The notes: generated by a model from the letters alone, not told the origin. Positions 1-9,463 are shown, counted from the first letter of the stretch. The stretch is 64,000 nt of DNA from Pseudomonadota bacterium (GCA_020161655.1 JAIUPC010000007.1:124001-188000); one strand, 5' to 3'. Numbers and translations are program-made.

Positions 1-379
1 TCGTATGGCCGCCGAAGGGGCGCTGGTAGATCTTGCCCTCCTCGGTGCGGCTGAAGGGCACGCCGTAATGTTCAAGCTCATAGACCGCCTTCGGTGCCTC
101 GCGCGCGAGGTACTCCATCGCATCGGTGTCGCCGAGCCAGTCGGAGCCCTTGACGGTATCGTACATGTGCCATTGCCAATGGTCCGGCCCCATGTTCGAC
201 AGTGACGCCGCGATGCCGCCCTGTGCGGCAACCGTATGCGAGCGCGTCGGGAAGACCTTGGTCACGCAGGCCGTGCGCAGCCCCTGTTCGGCCATGCCGA
301 GCGTGGCGCGCAGACCCGCGCCGCCGGCGCCGACAACCACAACGTCATATTCATGCACTTCGTAGGGATAAGCAGTCAT
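1..379 (-). CDS. sdhA: Succinate dehydrogenase flavoprotein subunit, N-terminal part
   Basis: Flavoprotein of complex II, which oxidises succinate to fumarate at the cytoplasmic face of the membrane. Only the first 126 residues lie in the window; the rest runs off the left edge. Visible are the FAD-binding GAGGAG at residues 17-22 and the SHTVAAQGG segment, whose His48 is the usual site of covalent FAD attachment. The ATG at 379 lies 10 bases after the sdhD stop, so the order is sdhC-sdhD-sdhA, as is usual in this group. Identity is certain for the part seen. Confidence 0.97.
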   Translation of the reverse strand, partial: MTAYPYEVHEYDVVVVGAGGAGLRATLGMAEQGLRTACVTKVFPTRSHTVAAQGGIAASLSNMGPDHWQWHMYDTVKGSDWLGDTDAMEYLAREAPKAVYELEHYGVPFSRTEEGKIYQRPFGGHT

Positions 380-389
380 CTGTCGTTCC

Positions 390-761
390 TCAAAGCGCAA
401 GCCGGATCAGGGCGAAAAGCCCGGTCGCCATCACCGCATAGGACAGGAAGATCGTGCCGACGATCAGCACCTTGCGGGTGAAGCCATGGGCGTAATCCTC
501 GATCATCACCTGCGCGCCGTTCTTGAAATGCGTCATGCCGACCACGAGCGTCAGCCCCGCCACGATCGCCGGGAAGGGCCGCCCGTAATAGGCGACGACA
601 TCCTCGTAAGGCGCGCCAAGGATGCGACCGAAGGTGAAGATGAAGAGCGGTATCAGGATCGCCAGCGCAACGGCGCTGATCTGCATGTGCCAGAAATGCT
701 CGGTCCCGGACTTGGCGGAGCCAAGGCCGGTGGCGCGCTTGCGGTCGGTCAGGTAGCGCAT
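390..761 (-). CDS. sdhD: Succinate dehydrogenase membrane anchor subunit
   Basis: Membrane anchor of complex II, which with SdhC holds haem b and the ubiquinone site. The 123-residue protein has three hydrophobic segments (about residues 27-45, 62-80 and 97-118), the usual SdhD layout, and a His-rich stretch just before the first helix. The open frame extends upstream, but the ATG at 761 gives the normal family length and leaves an 11-base gap after sdhC, so I chose it. The sequence of anchor subunits is weakly conserved; position between sdhC and sdhA settles the call. Confidence 0.93.
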   Translation of the reverse strand: MRYLTDRKRATGLGSAKSGTEHFWHMQISAVALAILIPLFIFTFGRILGAPYEDVVAYYGRPFPAIVAGLTLVVGMTHFKNGAQVMIEDYAHGFTRKVLIVGTIFLSYAVMATGLFALIRLAL

Positions 762-772
762 CGCGGGCCCCC

Positions 773-1162
773 TTAAAGCACGGTCACGGTGATGAGGGTC
801 AGGATCACCGACCCGAAGATGCAGCCCCAGCCGAGCTTTTCCGCCGTCGGAATGTCGAGGCCACGGCCGCTGTCGAAGTAGAGATGCCGAAGCCCGGCAA
901 GGAAGTGGTACCAGACCGCCCAGATCGAGCCGAGGAACACCAGCTTGCCGAACCACGACCGGACCACGGCATCGGCAAAGGCGAAATGGTCCGCGCTGGT
1001 CGCTGCGGCGAGCAGCCACCAGACGATCAGCACTGCCGCGACAATCAGCGCGTTACCGGTGATCCGCGTCAGGATCGAGGTCATCGAGGTCAGTTGCGGG
1101 CGGTAGTAAGGCCCGATCATGAAGGGCGACAGCGGGCGCTTGCCCCGGTTCACATCAGACAT
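773..1162 (-). CDS. sdhC: Succinate dehydrogenase cytochrome b556 subunit
   Basis: Cytochrome b subunit of complex II. The 129-residue protein begins with the RPLSP segment, followed by a SILTRITG quinone-site motif near residues 29-36 and the HFLAGLRHLYFD region that carries the haem-ligand histidine. Three transmembrane helices are evident. The ATG at 1162 follows a good ribosome-binding site (GGGGAG); the longer frame starting at 1249 would add a basic, non-conserved extension. It is first in sdhCDA(B), with its own 225-base upstream gap that contains a GTGATCAC doublet. Confidence 0.95.
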   Translation of the reverse strand: MSDVNRGKRPLSPFMIGPYYRPQLTSMTSILTRITGNALIVAAVLIVWWLLAAATSADHFAFADAVVRSWFGKLVFLGSIWAVWYHFLAGLRHLYFDSGRGLDIPTAEKLGWGCIFGSVILTLITVTVL

Positions 1163-1306
1163 GAACTCTCCCCTGACTTCCGCGCCGCCGGTCGTGTTGC
1201 CGGGAGGGCGCCGCTGGCTTTTCATGCCCCCAATTCGCGCCCGTGTCACGCTGCGAATGCCCCAAATCCGGCATTCCTGGGGTTGTTAGCGAAAAACCTG
1301 ACATTT

Positions 1307-1335
1307 GTGATCACGACTTTTTCCGCTGTGATCAC
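1307..1335. promoter_or_regulatory. GTGATCAC doublet upstream of sdhC
   Basis: Two perfect GTGATCAC palindromes at 1307-1314 and 1328-1335, starts 21 bp apart (two helical turns), with a 13-base spacer holding a run of T. They lie about 145-173 bases upstream of the sdhC start, in the only sizeable gap of this minus-strand gene run. The same doublet with identical spacing occurs upstream of sucC. The binding protein is not known from the sequence. Confidence 0.7.
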
Positions 1336-1387
1336 GGAATTTGCTGCAACTGCACATATCCTGTGCCGCCTGCGCGATTCGGAAGGA

Positions 1388-2416
1388 TCACACCGGCATC
1401 AGCGCCCAGTAGTCGAGGTCAAGGAGCACTTCCGGCAGATATTTCCCGTCCACGCCCTTCAGCACGAACTCTCCTGTCCCGTGCTTCACCGCCACCAGCC
1501 TGAGGCGGATCGCCCCCACACCCGGCGCAGCGGTCTCGGCCTTGTCCAGCACTTCCGACCAGGCCCGCACCGTATCGCCAGCAAAACAGGGATTGGCATG
1601 GGCGCCCGCGTTCAGCGCGACGATCATCTGCGCATTGGCCAGACCGTTGAAGGAAAGCGCGCGGACAAGCGAGATCACATGGCCGCCGTAGATCAGACGC
1701 CGCCCGTCCTCGCGGTTGGTCGCGTCGAAATGCACCTTGGCGGTGTTCTGCCAGAGCCTTGTGGCGAGCATATGCTCGGCCTCCTCGACGGTCACACCAT
1801 CGACATGGTCGATCTTTTCGCCCAAGGCATAGTCGCCCCAGCAATGCGGCTCTCCGGCAAGGGTGAAATCATACTTGGAGAAATCCAACCCTTCGGGCAC
1901 CACGAGGTCGCCCGCAGCCACGGATTTCTTCAGTTCCGGAACAATCGCCTCCGGTGCGGGCGTCGCGCGGTTCTTCCGCACCATGACCCAGCGGACATAT
2001 TCCAGCACGATCTCGTTGCGCTGGTTCAACCCGCGTGTCCGCACATAGACGACGCCTGACTTGCCGTTGGAATTCTCCTTCAGCCCGATCACCTCGGACT
2101 CTGACCGAAGCGTATCCCCCGGCCAGACCGGCTTCAGCCAGCGGCCCTCGGCATAGCCGAGATTGGCGATGGCATTGAGCGAGATATCGGGCACCGTCTT
2201 GCCGAACACGGTATGGAAGGCGATGAGATCATCCATCGGCGCAGCGGGAAGCCCCGAGGCGCGGGCAAACTCGTCCGACGAGTAAAGCGCATGGCGGGCC
2301 GGATAAAGCGCATGGTAGAGCGCCCGCTCCCCGCCCGAAACGGTGCGCGGCACGGCGTGGGCGATCACCTCGCCAAGGCGGTAGTCCTCGAAAAATCGGC
2401 CCGGATTGGTCTTCAT
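1388..2416 (-). CDS. mch: Mesaconyl-CoA hydratase
   Basis: MaoC-like hydratase of 342 residues that interconverts mesaconyl-C1-CoA and beta-methylmalyl-CoA in the ethylmalonyl-CoA pathway for acetyl-CoA assimilation. The protein begins with the FFEDYRLGE segment and shows two hot-dog-like halves, including the PVWPGDTLRSESEV turn typical of MaoC folds. Length matches the R. sphaeroides enzyme as I remember it. It is co-directional with mcl2, which acts next in the same pathway, and with sdhCDA downstream. RBS (GAGGA) precedes the ATG at 2416. Confidence 0.9.
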   Translation of the reverse strand: MKTNPGRFFEDYRLGEVIAHAVPRTVSGGERALYHALYPARHALYSSDEFARASGLPAAPMDDLIAFHTVFGKTVPDISLNAIANLGYAEGRWLKPVWPGDTLRSESEVIGLKENSNGKSGVVYVRTRGLNQRNEIVLEYVRWVMVRKNRATPAPEAIVPELKKSVAAGDLVVPEGLDFSKYDFTLAGEPHCWGDYALGEKIDHVDGVTVEEAEHMLATRLWQNTAKVHFDATNREDGRRLIYGGHVISLVRALSFNGLANAQMIVALNAGAHANPCFAGDTVRAWSEVLDKAETAAPGVGAIRLRLVAVKHGTGEFVLKGVDGKYLPEVLLDLDYWALMPV

Positions 2417-2427
2417 TCTGTCCTCGT

Positions 2428-2457
2428 CTGCAGGATGGGCACATTGCCCATCCTACG
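2428..2457. repeat. 30-base palindromic repeat, copy 1
   Basis: Near-palindrome in which GGATGGGCA and TGCCCATCC form the arms. An almost identical copy in the opposite orientation lies at 15827-15857. Here it sits between the DUF1737 gene and mch and its end supplies the TAG stop of the DUF1737 gene (2453-2455). It is able to form a hairpin in the transcript between two genes of the same operon. Confidence 0.8.
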
Positions 2458-2656
2458 CATCGCTCAAACTCACCTCGGGCGAATAGTCCCCCGGCACGTC
2501 CTTCACCACCGCCTGCCCGCAGCGCATCACGCCCCGCGCTGCATCATGCGCATAGGTCGGCCCGCCATGGAGCATCCAGCCCTTGTTCAGCGCCGCCGTC
2601 ACCTTGTGACAAAAGGCCGCCGTGTCGTCATCGCTCAGGAACCGGTAGAGCTTCAT
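2453..2656 (-). CDS. DUF1737-type small protein
   Basis: Small protein of 67 residues starting MKLYRFL, with the KGWMLHGGPTY segment that I associate with the DUF1737 family of unknown function. Its ATG overlaps the TGA of the nnrU-like gene by four bases, so translation is probably coupled. It lies 36 bases upstream of mch in the mcl2-nnrU-DUF1737-mch run. The stop codon is provided by a palindromic repeat. Function unknown; conserved company with mch suggests, but does not prove, a link to the same metabolism. Confidence 0.8.
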   Translation of the reverse strand: MKLYRFLSDDDTAAFCHKVTAALNKGWMLHGGPTYAHDAARGVMRCGQAVVKDVPGDYSPEVSLSDA

Positions 2657-3210
2657 CCGTAGGTCCCGACGAACGGGCTGTAGCCTAACCAGCTGTGGAT
2701 GCCGGCGATCACCGCATAGACGACGAGCGAGATGACCAGGTTGATCGCATCGCCGCGCAGGGGGCCGGGCGCCGGACGCTTCCAGCCTTCCCGCATGTTG
2801 ATGAGCGCCATCGACGCCAGCGCCCACAGCCCGAGCCAGCCGAAGAGCACGATCGAGGCCATGTCGCCGTTGACCAAGAGGTGCGCGACGGCCCAGACCA
2901 CGACGCCCGCCAGCATCGGGTGGCGCAGCATCGACTTCACGCGGCCCTTGCTGTGCGGCACGCCGACAAGGAAGACCGCGATCAGCATCAGAAGGTTGTT
3001 GAGATGCCCCATCCCCGGCAGGGGCGTGTAGACCGGGTCGATCTCGGCGCGCCGGTAGCCGATCACCATCAGGATCACGGCGGCGAGCGACAGGACCGTC
3101 ACCAGCATCTTGCCCGGGCCTTCGCCAAGGGCGGCCCGCGCCCCCGGCGCCACCCGCTTGAAGAGATGGGATAGGGTCCAGAGGATCAGGCCCAGGATCA
3201 GGATCGGCAT
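2653..3210 (-). CDS. NnrU family integral membrane protein
   Basis: Polytopic membrane protein of 185 residues with about five hydrophobic segments and the HPMLAGVVVWAVAHLL motif region typical of the NnrU family. NnrU was named from nitric-oxide-related loci, but the biochemical role is unknown, and homologues often lie outside denitrification clusters. It sits 39 bases after mcl2 and overlaps the DUF1737 gene by four bases, so it belongs to this operon. The start at 3210 has a GGGAG ribosome-binding site. Confidence 0.85.
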   Translation of the reverse strand: MPILILGLILWTLSHLFKRVAPGARAALGEGPGKMLVTVLSLAAVILMVIGYRRAEIDPVYTPLPGMGHLNNLLMLIAVFLVGVPHSKGRVKSMLRHPMLAGVVVWAVAHLLVNGDMASIVLFGWLGLWALASMALINMREGWKRPAPGPLRGDAINLVISLVVYAVIAGIHSWLGYSPFVGTYG

Positions 3211-3249
3211 GTCGGCACTCCCATTCGCAATTTCGCGCGCGAGTTTGGC

Positions 3250-4107
3250 TTATTTTGCCAAGGCCGCAATAGCTTCCGCGCGGGCGATTGTCTGGCGTGC
3301 CGTGGCGACATGCAGGTTTTCGACGATGCGGCCGTCGACGACCGCCACGCCCTGCCCCGCTGCCTGCGCCTCATCGAAGGCCGCGATCTGGCGCGTCGCG
3401 AGGTCGATCTCGGCGCCCGAGGGCGCATAGGCCGCATTGGCGATCTCAAGCTGCGCCGGGTGGATCAGGGTCTTGCCGTCAAAGCCCATGTCGCGGCCCT
3501 GTTCGCATTCGGCCTTGAGGCCCGCCTCATCCTTGAACGCGTTGTAGACGCCGTCGATGATGATCCTTCCATGCGCCTTGGCCGCCAGAAGGCAAAGGCC
3601 AAGCCCGGTCAGAAGCGGCTCGCGGTCGGGGCGGAAGCGGGTGTTGAGGTCCTTGGCAAGGTCGTTGGTGCCCATCACCATGCCGGCAAGCCGCGGATGG
3701 GCGGCGATGGACGCCGCGTTCAGCATGCCAAGCGGCGTCTCCATCATCGCCCAAAGGGGCTGCTTCGGCGCCAGCGCCGCGACCTTGTCGAGATCGGCGG
3801 CAGAGCCGACCTTGGGGATCAGGAGGGCGTCGATTTTCGCCCCGGCAAAGGCCGCAATGTCGTCCCGGCCCCATTCCGTATCAAGCCCGTTGACCCGCAC
3901 GATCCGCGCCCGCCCGCCGAAGTCCTGGCTTTCCAGAACGCGCGCAAGAAGCGCCCGTGCCGCCGGCTTTTCCTCGGCCGCCACGGCATCCTCAAGGTCG
4001 AAGATGATCGCATCCGCCGGCAGATCGCGCGCCTTCTCCAGCGCCCGCTCTTTCGAGCCGGGGATGTAGAGGACAGAGCGGAAAGGGCGCAGGCGGTCAT
4101 CTGCCAT
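3250..4107 (-). CDS. mcl2: HpcH/HpaI-family (3S)-malyl-CoA thioesterase / citryl-lyase-like protein
   Basis: CitE-like TIM-barrel protein of 285 residues. The SVLYIPGS start and the FDLEDAV segment (residues 36-42, with the metal-binding acidic pair Glu39-Asp40) are diagnostic, and GTNDLAKDL follows in the C-terminal half. By length and neighbours it matches Mcl2, the (3S)-malyl-CoA thioesterase of the ethylmalonyl-CoA pathway in R. sphaeroides, rather than the longer malyl-CoA lyase Mcl1 (about 318 residues). A malyl/citryl-CoA lyase activity cannot be excluded from sequence alone. GAGGAGA precedes the ATG. Confidence 0.83.
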   Translation of the reverse strand: MADDRLRPFRSVLYIPGSKERALEKARDLPADAIIFDLEDAVAAEEKPAARALLARVLESQDFGGRARIVRVNGLDTEWGRDDIAAFAGAKIDALLIPKVGSAADLDKVAALAPKQPLWAMMETPLGMLNAASIAAHPRLAGMVMGTNDLAKDLNTRFRPDREPLLTGLGLCLLAAKAHGRIIIDGVYNAFKDEAGLKAECEQGRDMGFDGKTLIHPAQLEIANAAYAPSGAEIDLATRQIAAFDEAQAAGQGVAVVDGRIVENLHVATARQTIARAEAIAALAK

Positions 4108-4265
4108 CGGATTCTCCTCGCAACATTATTTCGCCAGTGACCACATTTCCGGCATATTCGGCAAGCCCCATTTTTCCGCAGCGCAGCGAAAACTTTCTGC
4201 GCGCGCCACATGGAGGGTTTCTTGAAAGGCTTCCGGCAGGGTTGCCTCAATCTTCAGGAGGCCCC

Positions 4266-4406
4266 ATGCAACGCGATCTCTTCGGACTTTCCCTTGGCTT
4301 CGTGGCCCTGATTCTTCTCACCACCCATGCCAGCCATCAAAGCTTCAGCTTCCCGTCGCGGCTTCCCACAGCAAGCGCAGCGACACCGCAAGAAGCGCCC
4401 AGGTGA
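4266..4406 (+). CDS. Very small protein, signal-peptide-like; possibly truncated
   Basis: Frame of 46 codons with a perfect AGGAGG five bases before the ATG. Residues 5-20 are hydrophobic and end in THASH, like a secretion signal; the remainder (SFSFPSRLPTASAAT) shows no domain. The last 62 bases lie inside the 3' end of the opposite TSUP gene. I recall longer small secreted proteins in this family of bacteria that start like this, so this may be the 5' remnant of such a gene. The strong ribosome-binding site is the main evidence. Confidence 0.4.
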   Translation: MQRDLFGLSLGFVALILLTTHASHQSFSFPSRLPTASAATPQEAPR

Positions 4407-5091
4407 CAAGCCGGAAGAAGAGCTTCTCCGGCAGGACCCGAACCAGCCAGACGCCTGCGAAGACCGCAAGCGAGGCCGGCACCATCAGCGCCGCCGCGAT
4501 CTTGAGGTCGCGGAAGGTCAGGGTCCCGAGCGCCCAGTAGGGAATGAGCTTGATGGCGTTCACATAGGCGAAAAGCACGGTGGAGGTGCCGGCAAAGACC
4601 GCCTTTTCCAGCTTCAGCGGCAGGACATAGACCTGATAGGGCGGCGCGCCGGCATGGCTGACGAAGCTGGTGAAGCCGGTCAGCGTGCCCCAGAAGATGC
4701 CGGGGCCGACCTCGGCCCGCCTCGCCGGTGCCTCCGGCCCACGCCTGAGAAGAAGCCTGAGCGCAAAGCTCGCGCCAATGACCCCGATCAGCCCGGTCAC
4801 CAGCCGCTCCGGCACGAAGGCCGCCGTGGCCCATCCCAGCGCCACGCCAAGCGTCGCCGCAGGGGCAAGGATCGCCAGCACCCGCCGGTCAAAGGCATGG
4901 CGGTAAGCGTAAAGCCCGAACATGTCCGAGACGACATAGACCGGCAGCAGAAGCCCCGCCGCCGCGACCGGATGCATGACGAGCGCAAGGACCGGCACCC
5001 CCAGCATGCCCACCACCGGCAGCCCGCCCTTGCCCATGCCGACAAGGCCGGCGGCAACGACAGCGAGAATCCAGAACGTTGTCCCTTCCAT
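4345..5091 (-). CDS. TSUP (TauE/SafE) family membrane permease
   Basis: Integral membrane protein of 248 residues with about seven or eight hydrophobic helices, starting with the glycine-rich GLVGMGKGGLPVVGML motif characteristic of TauE/SafE (TSUP) transporters, thought to move sulfite, organosulfonates or other anions. The longer frame to 5226 would run into the mdh promoter; the ATG at 5091 gives the usual family length and puts the first conserved motif at the N-terminus. It is divergent from mdh. Substrate cannot be read from the sequence. Confidence 0.85.
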   Translation of the reverse strand: MEGTTFWILAVVAAGLVGMGKGGLPVVGMLGVPVLALVMHPVAAAGLLLPVYVVSDMFGLYAYRHAFDRRVLAILAPAATLGVALGWATAAFVPERLVTGLIGVIGASFALRLLLRRGPEAPARRAEVGPGIFWGTLTGFTSFVSHAGAPPYQVYVLPLKLEKAVFAGTSTVLFAYVNAIKLIPYWALGTLTFRDLKIAAALMVPASLAVFAGVWLVRVLPEKLFFRLVTWALLAVSLRLLWEAATGS

Positions 5092-5113
5092 GCCCGCTCG
5101 TGCACCCCGCCTG

Positions 5114-5129
5114 CCGTTATCGTTAACGG
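5114..5129. promoter_or_regulatory. LacI-type operator-like palindrome upstream of mdh
   Basis: CCGTTATCGTTAACGG, 15 of 16 positions symmetric around a central CG, the arrangement seen in LacI-family operators. It lies between the divergent TSUP gene and mdh, about 122-137 bases before the mdh start. CceR, a LacI-family regulator of central carbon genes in R. sphaeroides, is a possible binder; that link is inference. Confidence 0.5.
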
Positions 5130-5211
5130 CATACCAAAGTACGCCGAAACCGCAAGCGCGGCCCCTTCGCCGCATTGCAGCGCCCTTGCGCGACGGCCCG
5201 CGAAGCTTTAA

Positions 5212-6213
<1,002 letters not shown>

Positions 6214-6222
6214 GCGGGCGAC

Positions 6223-8118
6223 ATGCCCGGACACGCAACCGGCGGGGGCCGGACAGTCCCTTACCTGAACGCGATCGTCGTGCCGCCGGCGGCACGACGC
6301 CGCCCGGGACGGGTTCTGCCGATGGCGGTCATCGACCGCACGGGCGAATCCGTCGCCGCTGCTGCCTGTGCCACCCACCGGCTGAGCAGCGCCTCCTACC
6401 GGCCGGACCCGTCATTGCTCGCCGGGGCCGAACGGCTTGGCGGAACATGGCTCTGGGGCGGCCTCTTTTCACACCATTTCGGCCACCAGATCACCCGCTC
6501 GCTCGGCCGCCTCGCCGGCCTCGCGGAACTGGCCGACATTGACGGCATTCTCTTCGCGCAGCTTGACCGCCGCGCCGCGACCGCCGCAAACACGGCGCTC
6601 TTCCGCCGCCTTCTCGACGGGCTCGGCATCAGCCAACCCGTTCACGTGGCCGCGACGCCGACCGAGGTCGAACGGCTGCATATCGGCCCGGACCTCTTCG
6701 GCGAACAGACCGACTGCATTGCGGCGCCAGCCTATGTCGACTGGGCGCAGCGCCAGTTCCTGCCTGACGCGCCCCGGCCCGTCCCCGGAAGCCGCCTTTA
6801 CGTCACCCGCAGCCGCCTTGATCCTGCGCTCGGGCGCATAATTTGCGAAGACCTCCTTGAAGAGAACCTTGCCCGCCACGGCTACGACATCTTCGCCCCC
6901 GAGGCGCACAGCATTCCCGACCAGCTCCGCCGCTATGCTGAAGCTGAAACCATCGTCACGACCGACGGATCGCACGGCCATCTCATCGCTTTCGCCCGCC
7001 AGTCCGGCCAGCGCGTCGCGATGATCGCGCGTCGGCAGGATGCGCCGGTCAATCTCGTCAATCATCTGGAAAGCTTCGGCGCCGGCCTATCCGACGCCGA
7101 ACTTCACTATCTCAGCGTTCTCAGGACCGAATGGTGGCCACGGGAGCGGGCCGACAACCGCTCGCTCGGGGAGATCGACTTCGCCGCACTCCGGCGTGAA
7201 CTGGCGAATTGCGGCGCGATCGCATCCGATGCTAGCATCCCATGGATCGTCCCAAGCGAAGCTGAACTGGAAGAATCCAAGGCGCGCGGACTACGGACGG
7301 GCGAGCAGCTGATCCCGGCAGAAGAACGCCCCGCGTTTCTCGCCGAACTCCGCAAGAGGCGAGGAATGACCGCAGATCCAAGCATGACGGCGCCCGTCCT
7401 GGACCCGGTCCCGGCGATCGACGGACTGCGCTATTTTCGCATGCTGTCGCGGCTCCACGGGCTGCTGAAGCCGGAATGGTATCTTGAGATCGGCACCTTC
7501 ACCGGCAAGAGCCTTGCCCTCGCCCAGGGCAATTACGTCGCCGTCGATCCCGAATTCCGCATCGAGCATCCGATCGTCAACGGCCGCGGCCGCGAGATGC
7601 TTCTGGTCCAGAAGACCAGCGACGATTTCTTCGCCTCCGACTTCCTCCGCCGCAACCGCATCGCCTTCAACCTGGCGTTTCTCGACGGGCTCCATCTCTT
7701 CGAGGCGCTGCTGCGCGACTTCATCAACACCGAAAAGGCGATGGACCCCGGCGGCGTGATCCTTCTGCACGACTGCTGCCCGACCACGCGGCGGATGGCC
7801 GAACGCGAGCGCCCCAAGGGGCTTTGGACCGGCGATGTCTGGAAGACCCTGCTGATCCTCCTGCGCCACCGTCCGGATCTGAAGATCGAGGTGGCGAATG
7901 CCGCGCCCACCGGCCTTGTGGTGATCAGCAATCTCGATCCGAAGAACCGCACGCTCGGCAAGGTCTACGACAAGGCCGTGGCCGAGTATTCGTCCCTGTC
8001 GCTCGATGGCCTGCCGGGCGGGGTCGGCGGGCTCTACCGCCATTTCGACCTGAAGGCGCCGGAGGCGGTCCTCGCCGGATTGGGCGCGGCCGGCAAGGCG
8101 ATTCTGCCGGCCGAGTGA
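6223..8118 (+). CDS. GT61-like glycosyltransferase fused to a class I methyltransferase
   Basis: Protein of 631 residues with two parts. Residues about 60-275 resemble the GT61/DUF563 family: HHFGHQITRSLGRL, RLYVTRSR near residue 191 and a VTTDGSHGHLIAFA segment that matches the family's conserved C-terminal block. Residues about 395-600 look like a Methyltransf_24-type SAM-dependent methyltransferase, with LEIGTFTGKS near residue 422 and HDCCPTTRRMA near 516. The start lies only nine bases after mdh and has a weak ribosome-binding site, so translation may depend on mdh. A role in surface glycan assembly is inferred; acceptor unknown. Confidence 0.72.
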   Translation: MPGHATGGGRTVPYLNAIVVPPAARRRPGRVLPMAVIDRTGESVAAAACATHRLSSASYRPDPSLLAGAERLGGTWLWGGLFSHHFGHQITRSLGRLAGLAELADIDGILFAQLDRRAATAANTALFRRLLDGLGISQPVHVAATPTEVERLHIGPDLFGEQTDCIAAPAYVDWAQRQFLPDAPRPVPGSRLYVTRSRLDPALGRIICEDLLEENLARHGYDIFAPEAHSIPDQLRRYAEAETIVTTDGSHGHLIAFARQSGQRVAMIARRQDAPVNLVNHLESFGAGLSDAELHYLSVLRTEWWPRERADNRSLGEIDFAALRRELANCGAIASDASIPWIVPSEAELEESKARGLRTGEQLIPAEERPAFLAELRKRRGMTADPSMTAPVLDPVPAIDGLRYFRMLSRLHGLLKPEWYLEIGTFTGKSLALAQGNYVAVDPEFRIEHPIVNGRGREMLLVQKTSDDFFASDFLRRNRIAFNLAFLDGLHLFEALLRDFINTEKAMDPGGVILLHDCCPTTRRMAERERPKGLWTGDVWKTLLILLRHRPDLKIEVANAAPTGLVVISNLDPKNRTLGKVYDKAVAEYSSLSLDGLPGGVGGLYRHFDLKAPEAVLAGLGAAGKAILPAE

Positions 8119-8133
8119 CGGCCCCGGCAAAAT

Positions 8134-8162
8134 GTGATCACGCAATTTTTGGCCGTGATCAC
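8134..8162. promoter_or_regulatory. GTGATCAC doublet upstream of sucC
   Basis: Two perfect GTGATCAC palindromes at 8134-8141 and 8155-8162 with starts 21 bp apart and a T-rich 13-base spacer, the same layout as at 1307-1335 before sdhC. They lie about 108-136 bases upstream of sucC in the 151-base gap after the GT61 fusion gene, implying that sucC has its own promoter here. The cognate regulator is not identified. Confidence 0.7.
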
Positions 8163-8269
8163 AAATCCGCCTATTTCCGCCTTTCGCATGTTTTTTTCGC
8201 ATTTATCGTTTCGCCTCAGCGATCCGTTGTGCCATGACCGGCGCAATCCTAGCGAAACGGGGATCAGCG

Positions 8270-9463
8270 ATGAACATCCACGAATATCAGGCCAAGGCCC
8301 TCCTGCGCAGCTACGGCGCCCCGGTCTCCGACGGCCGCCCGGTCCTGAAGGCCGAAGAGGCGAAGACGGCGGCGGGCGAGATGGACGGCCCCCTCTGGGT
8401 CGTGAAGGCGCAGATCCACGCCGGCGGCCGCGGCAAGGGCAAGTTCAAGGAAGCGGAGGCCGGCGAGAAAGGCGGCGTCCGGCTGGCGAAATCGGTGGAA
8501 GAGGCGGCGGCGCTCGCCAAGCAGATGCTGGGCCGCACGCTCGTCACCCACCAGACCGGCCCCGCCGGCAAGCAGGTCAACCGCATCTATATCGAGGACG
8601 GCAGCGACATCGCGCGCGAGCTTTACCTCGCGCTGCTGGTGGATCGCCAAACGAGCCGCATCGCCTTTGTCTCATCGACCGAGGGCGGCATGGACATCGA
8701 GGAAGTGGCGCATAACACGCCCGAAAAGATCCTGACCTTCTCGGTCGATCCCGCCTCGGGCCTTTCGGATTTCCACGGCCGCCGCGTCGCCTTCGCGCTG
8801 GGGCTTGAAGGCAATCAGGTCAAGCAATGCGTGGCGCTCATCAAGACGCTCTACCGTCTCTTCGTCGAGAAGGACATGGAGATGCTTGAGATCAACCCGC
8901 TGATCGTCGGCAAGGACGGCAACCTCAAGTGCCTCGACGCCAAGATGGGCTTCGACGGCAACGCCATCTACCGCCACCCCGATATTGCCGCGCTGAGGGA
9001 TGAGACCGAGGAAGACCCGAAGGAACTCGCGGCCTCGAAGTTCGACCTGAACTACATCGCGCTGGATGGAGAGATCGGCTGCATGGTCAACGGCGCCGGC
9101 CTTGCCATGGCGACGATGGACATCATCAAGCTTTACGGGGCGGAACCCGCCAACTTCCTCGACGTCGGCGGCGGCGCCACCAAGGAAAAGGTGACGGAAG
9201 CCTTCAAGATCATCACCTCGGACCCGAACGTCAAAGGCATCCTCGTCAACATCTTCGGCGGCATCATGCGCTGCGACATCATCGCCGAAGGCATCGTGGC
9301 GGCGGTCAAGGAAGTGGGCCTCAAGGTGCCGCTGGTGGTCCGGCTCGAAGGCACCAACGTCGAGCTTGGCAAGAAGATCATCAACGAAAGCGGCCTCAAC
9401 GTGATCGCGGCGGATGATCTGAAAGACGGCGCCGAGAAGATCGTGAAGGCCGTCAAAGGTTAA
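8270..9463 (+). CDS. sucC: Succinyl-CoA synthetase beta subunit
   Basis: ADP/GDP-forming succinate-CoA ligase beta subunit, 397 residues, the normal length. It starts [12 protein letters not shown], carries the ATP-grasp segment [16 protein letters not shown], and near the C-terminus [14 protein letters not shown] and GTNVELGK. The ATG at 8270, preceded by GGGGATC, fits the conserved N-terminus; the upstream in-frame ATG at 8234 adds 12 unlikely residues. It forms the alpha2beta2 or alpha-beta enzyme with SucD, 71 bases downstream. Confidence 0.97.
   Translation: MNIHEYQAKALLRSYGAPVSDGRPVLKAEEAKTAAGEMDGPLWVVKAQIHAGGRGKGKFKEAEAGEKGGVRLAKSVEEAAALAKQMLGRTLVTHQTGPAGKQVNRIYIEDGSDIARELYLALLVDRQTSRIAFVSSTEGGMDIEEVAHNTPEKILTFSVDPASGLSDFHGRRVAFALGLEGNQVKQCVALIKTLYRLFVEKDMEMLEINPLIVGKDGNLKCLDAKMGFDGNAIYRHPDIAALRDETEEDPKELAASKFDLNYIALDGEIGCMVNGAGLAMATMDIIKLYGAEPANFLDVGGGATKEKVTEAFKIITSDPNVKGILVNIFGGIMRCDIIAEGIVAAVKEVGLKVPLVVRLEGTNVELGKKIINESGLNVIAADDLKDGAEKIVKAVKG

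Noticed and set aside
1307-1335. GTGATCAC as a CRP/FNR site
   Set aside because: CRP needs TGTGA and TCACA separated by six bases and FNR needs TTGAT-N4-ATCAA; here the half-sites abut directly.
884-2059. Long plus-strand frame across sdhC and mch
   Set aside because: It runs through the opposite strand of two certain genes and the promoter between them.
4137-4144. GTGACCAC near mcl2 as a third doublet
   Set aside because: One mismatch and no second copy 21 bp away.
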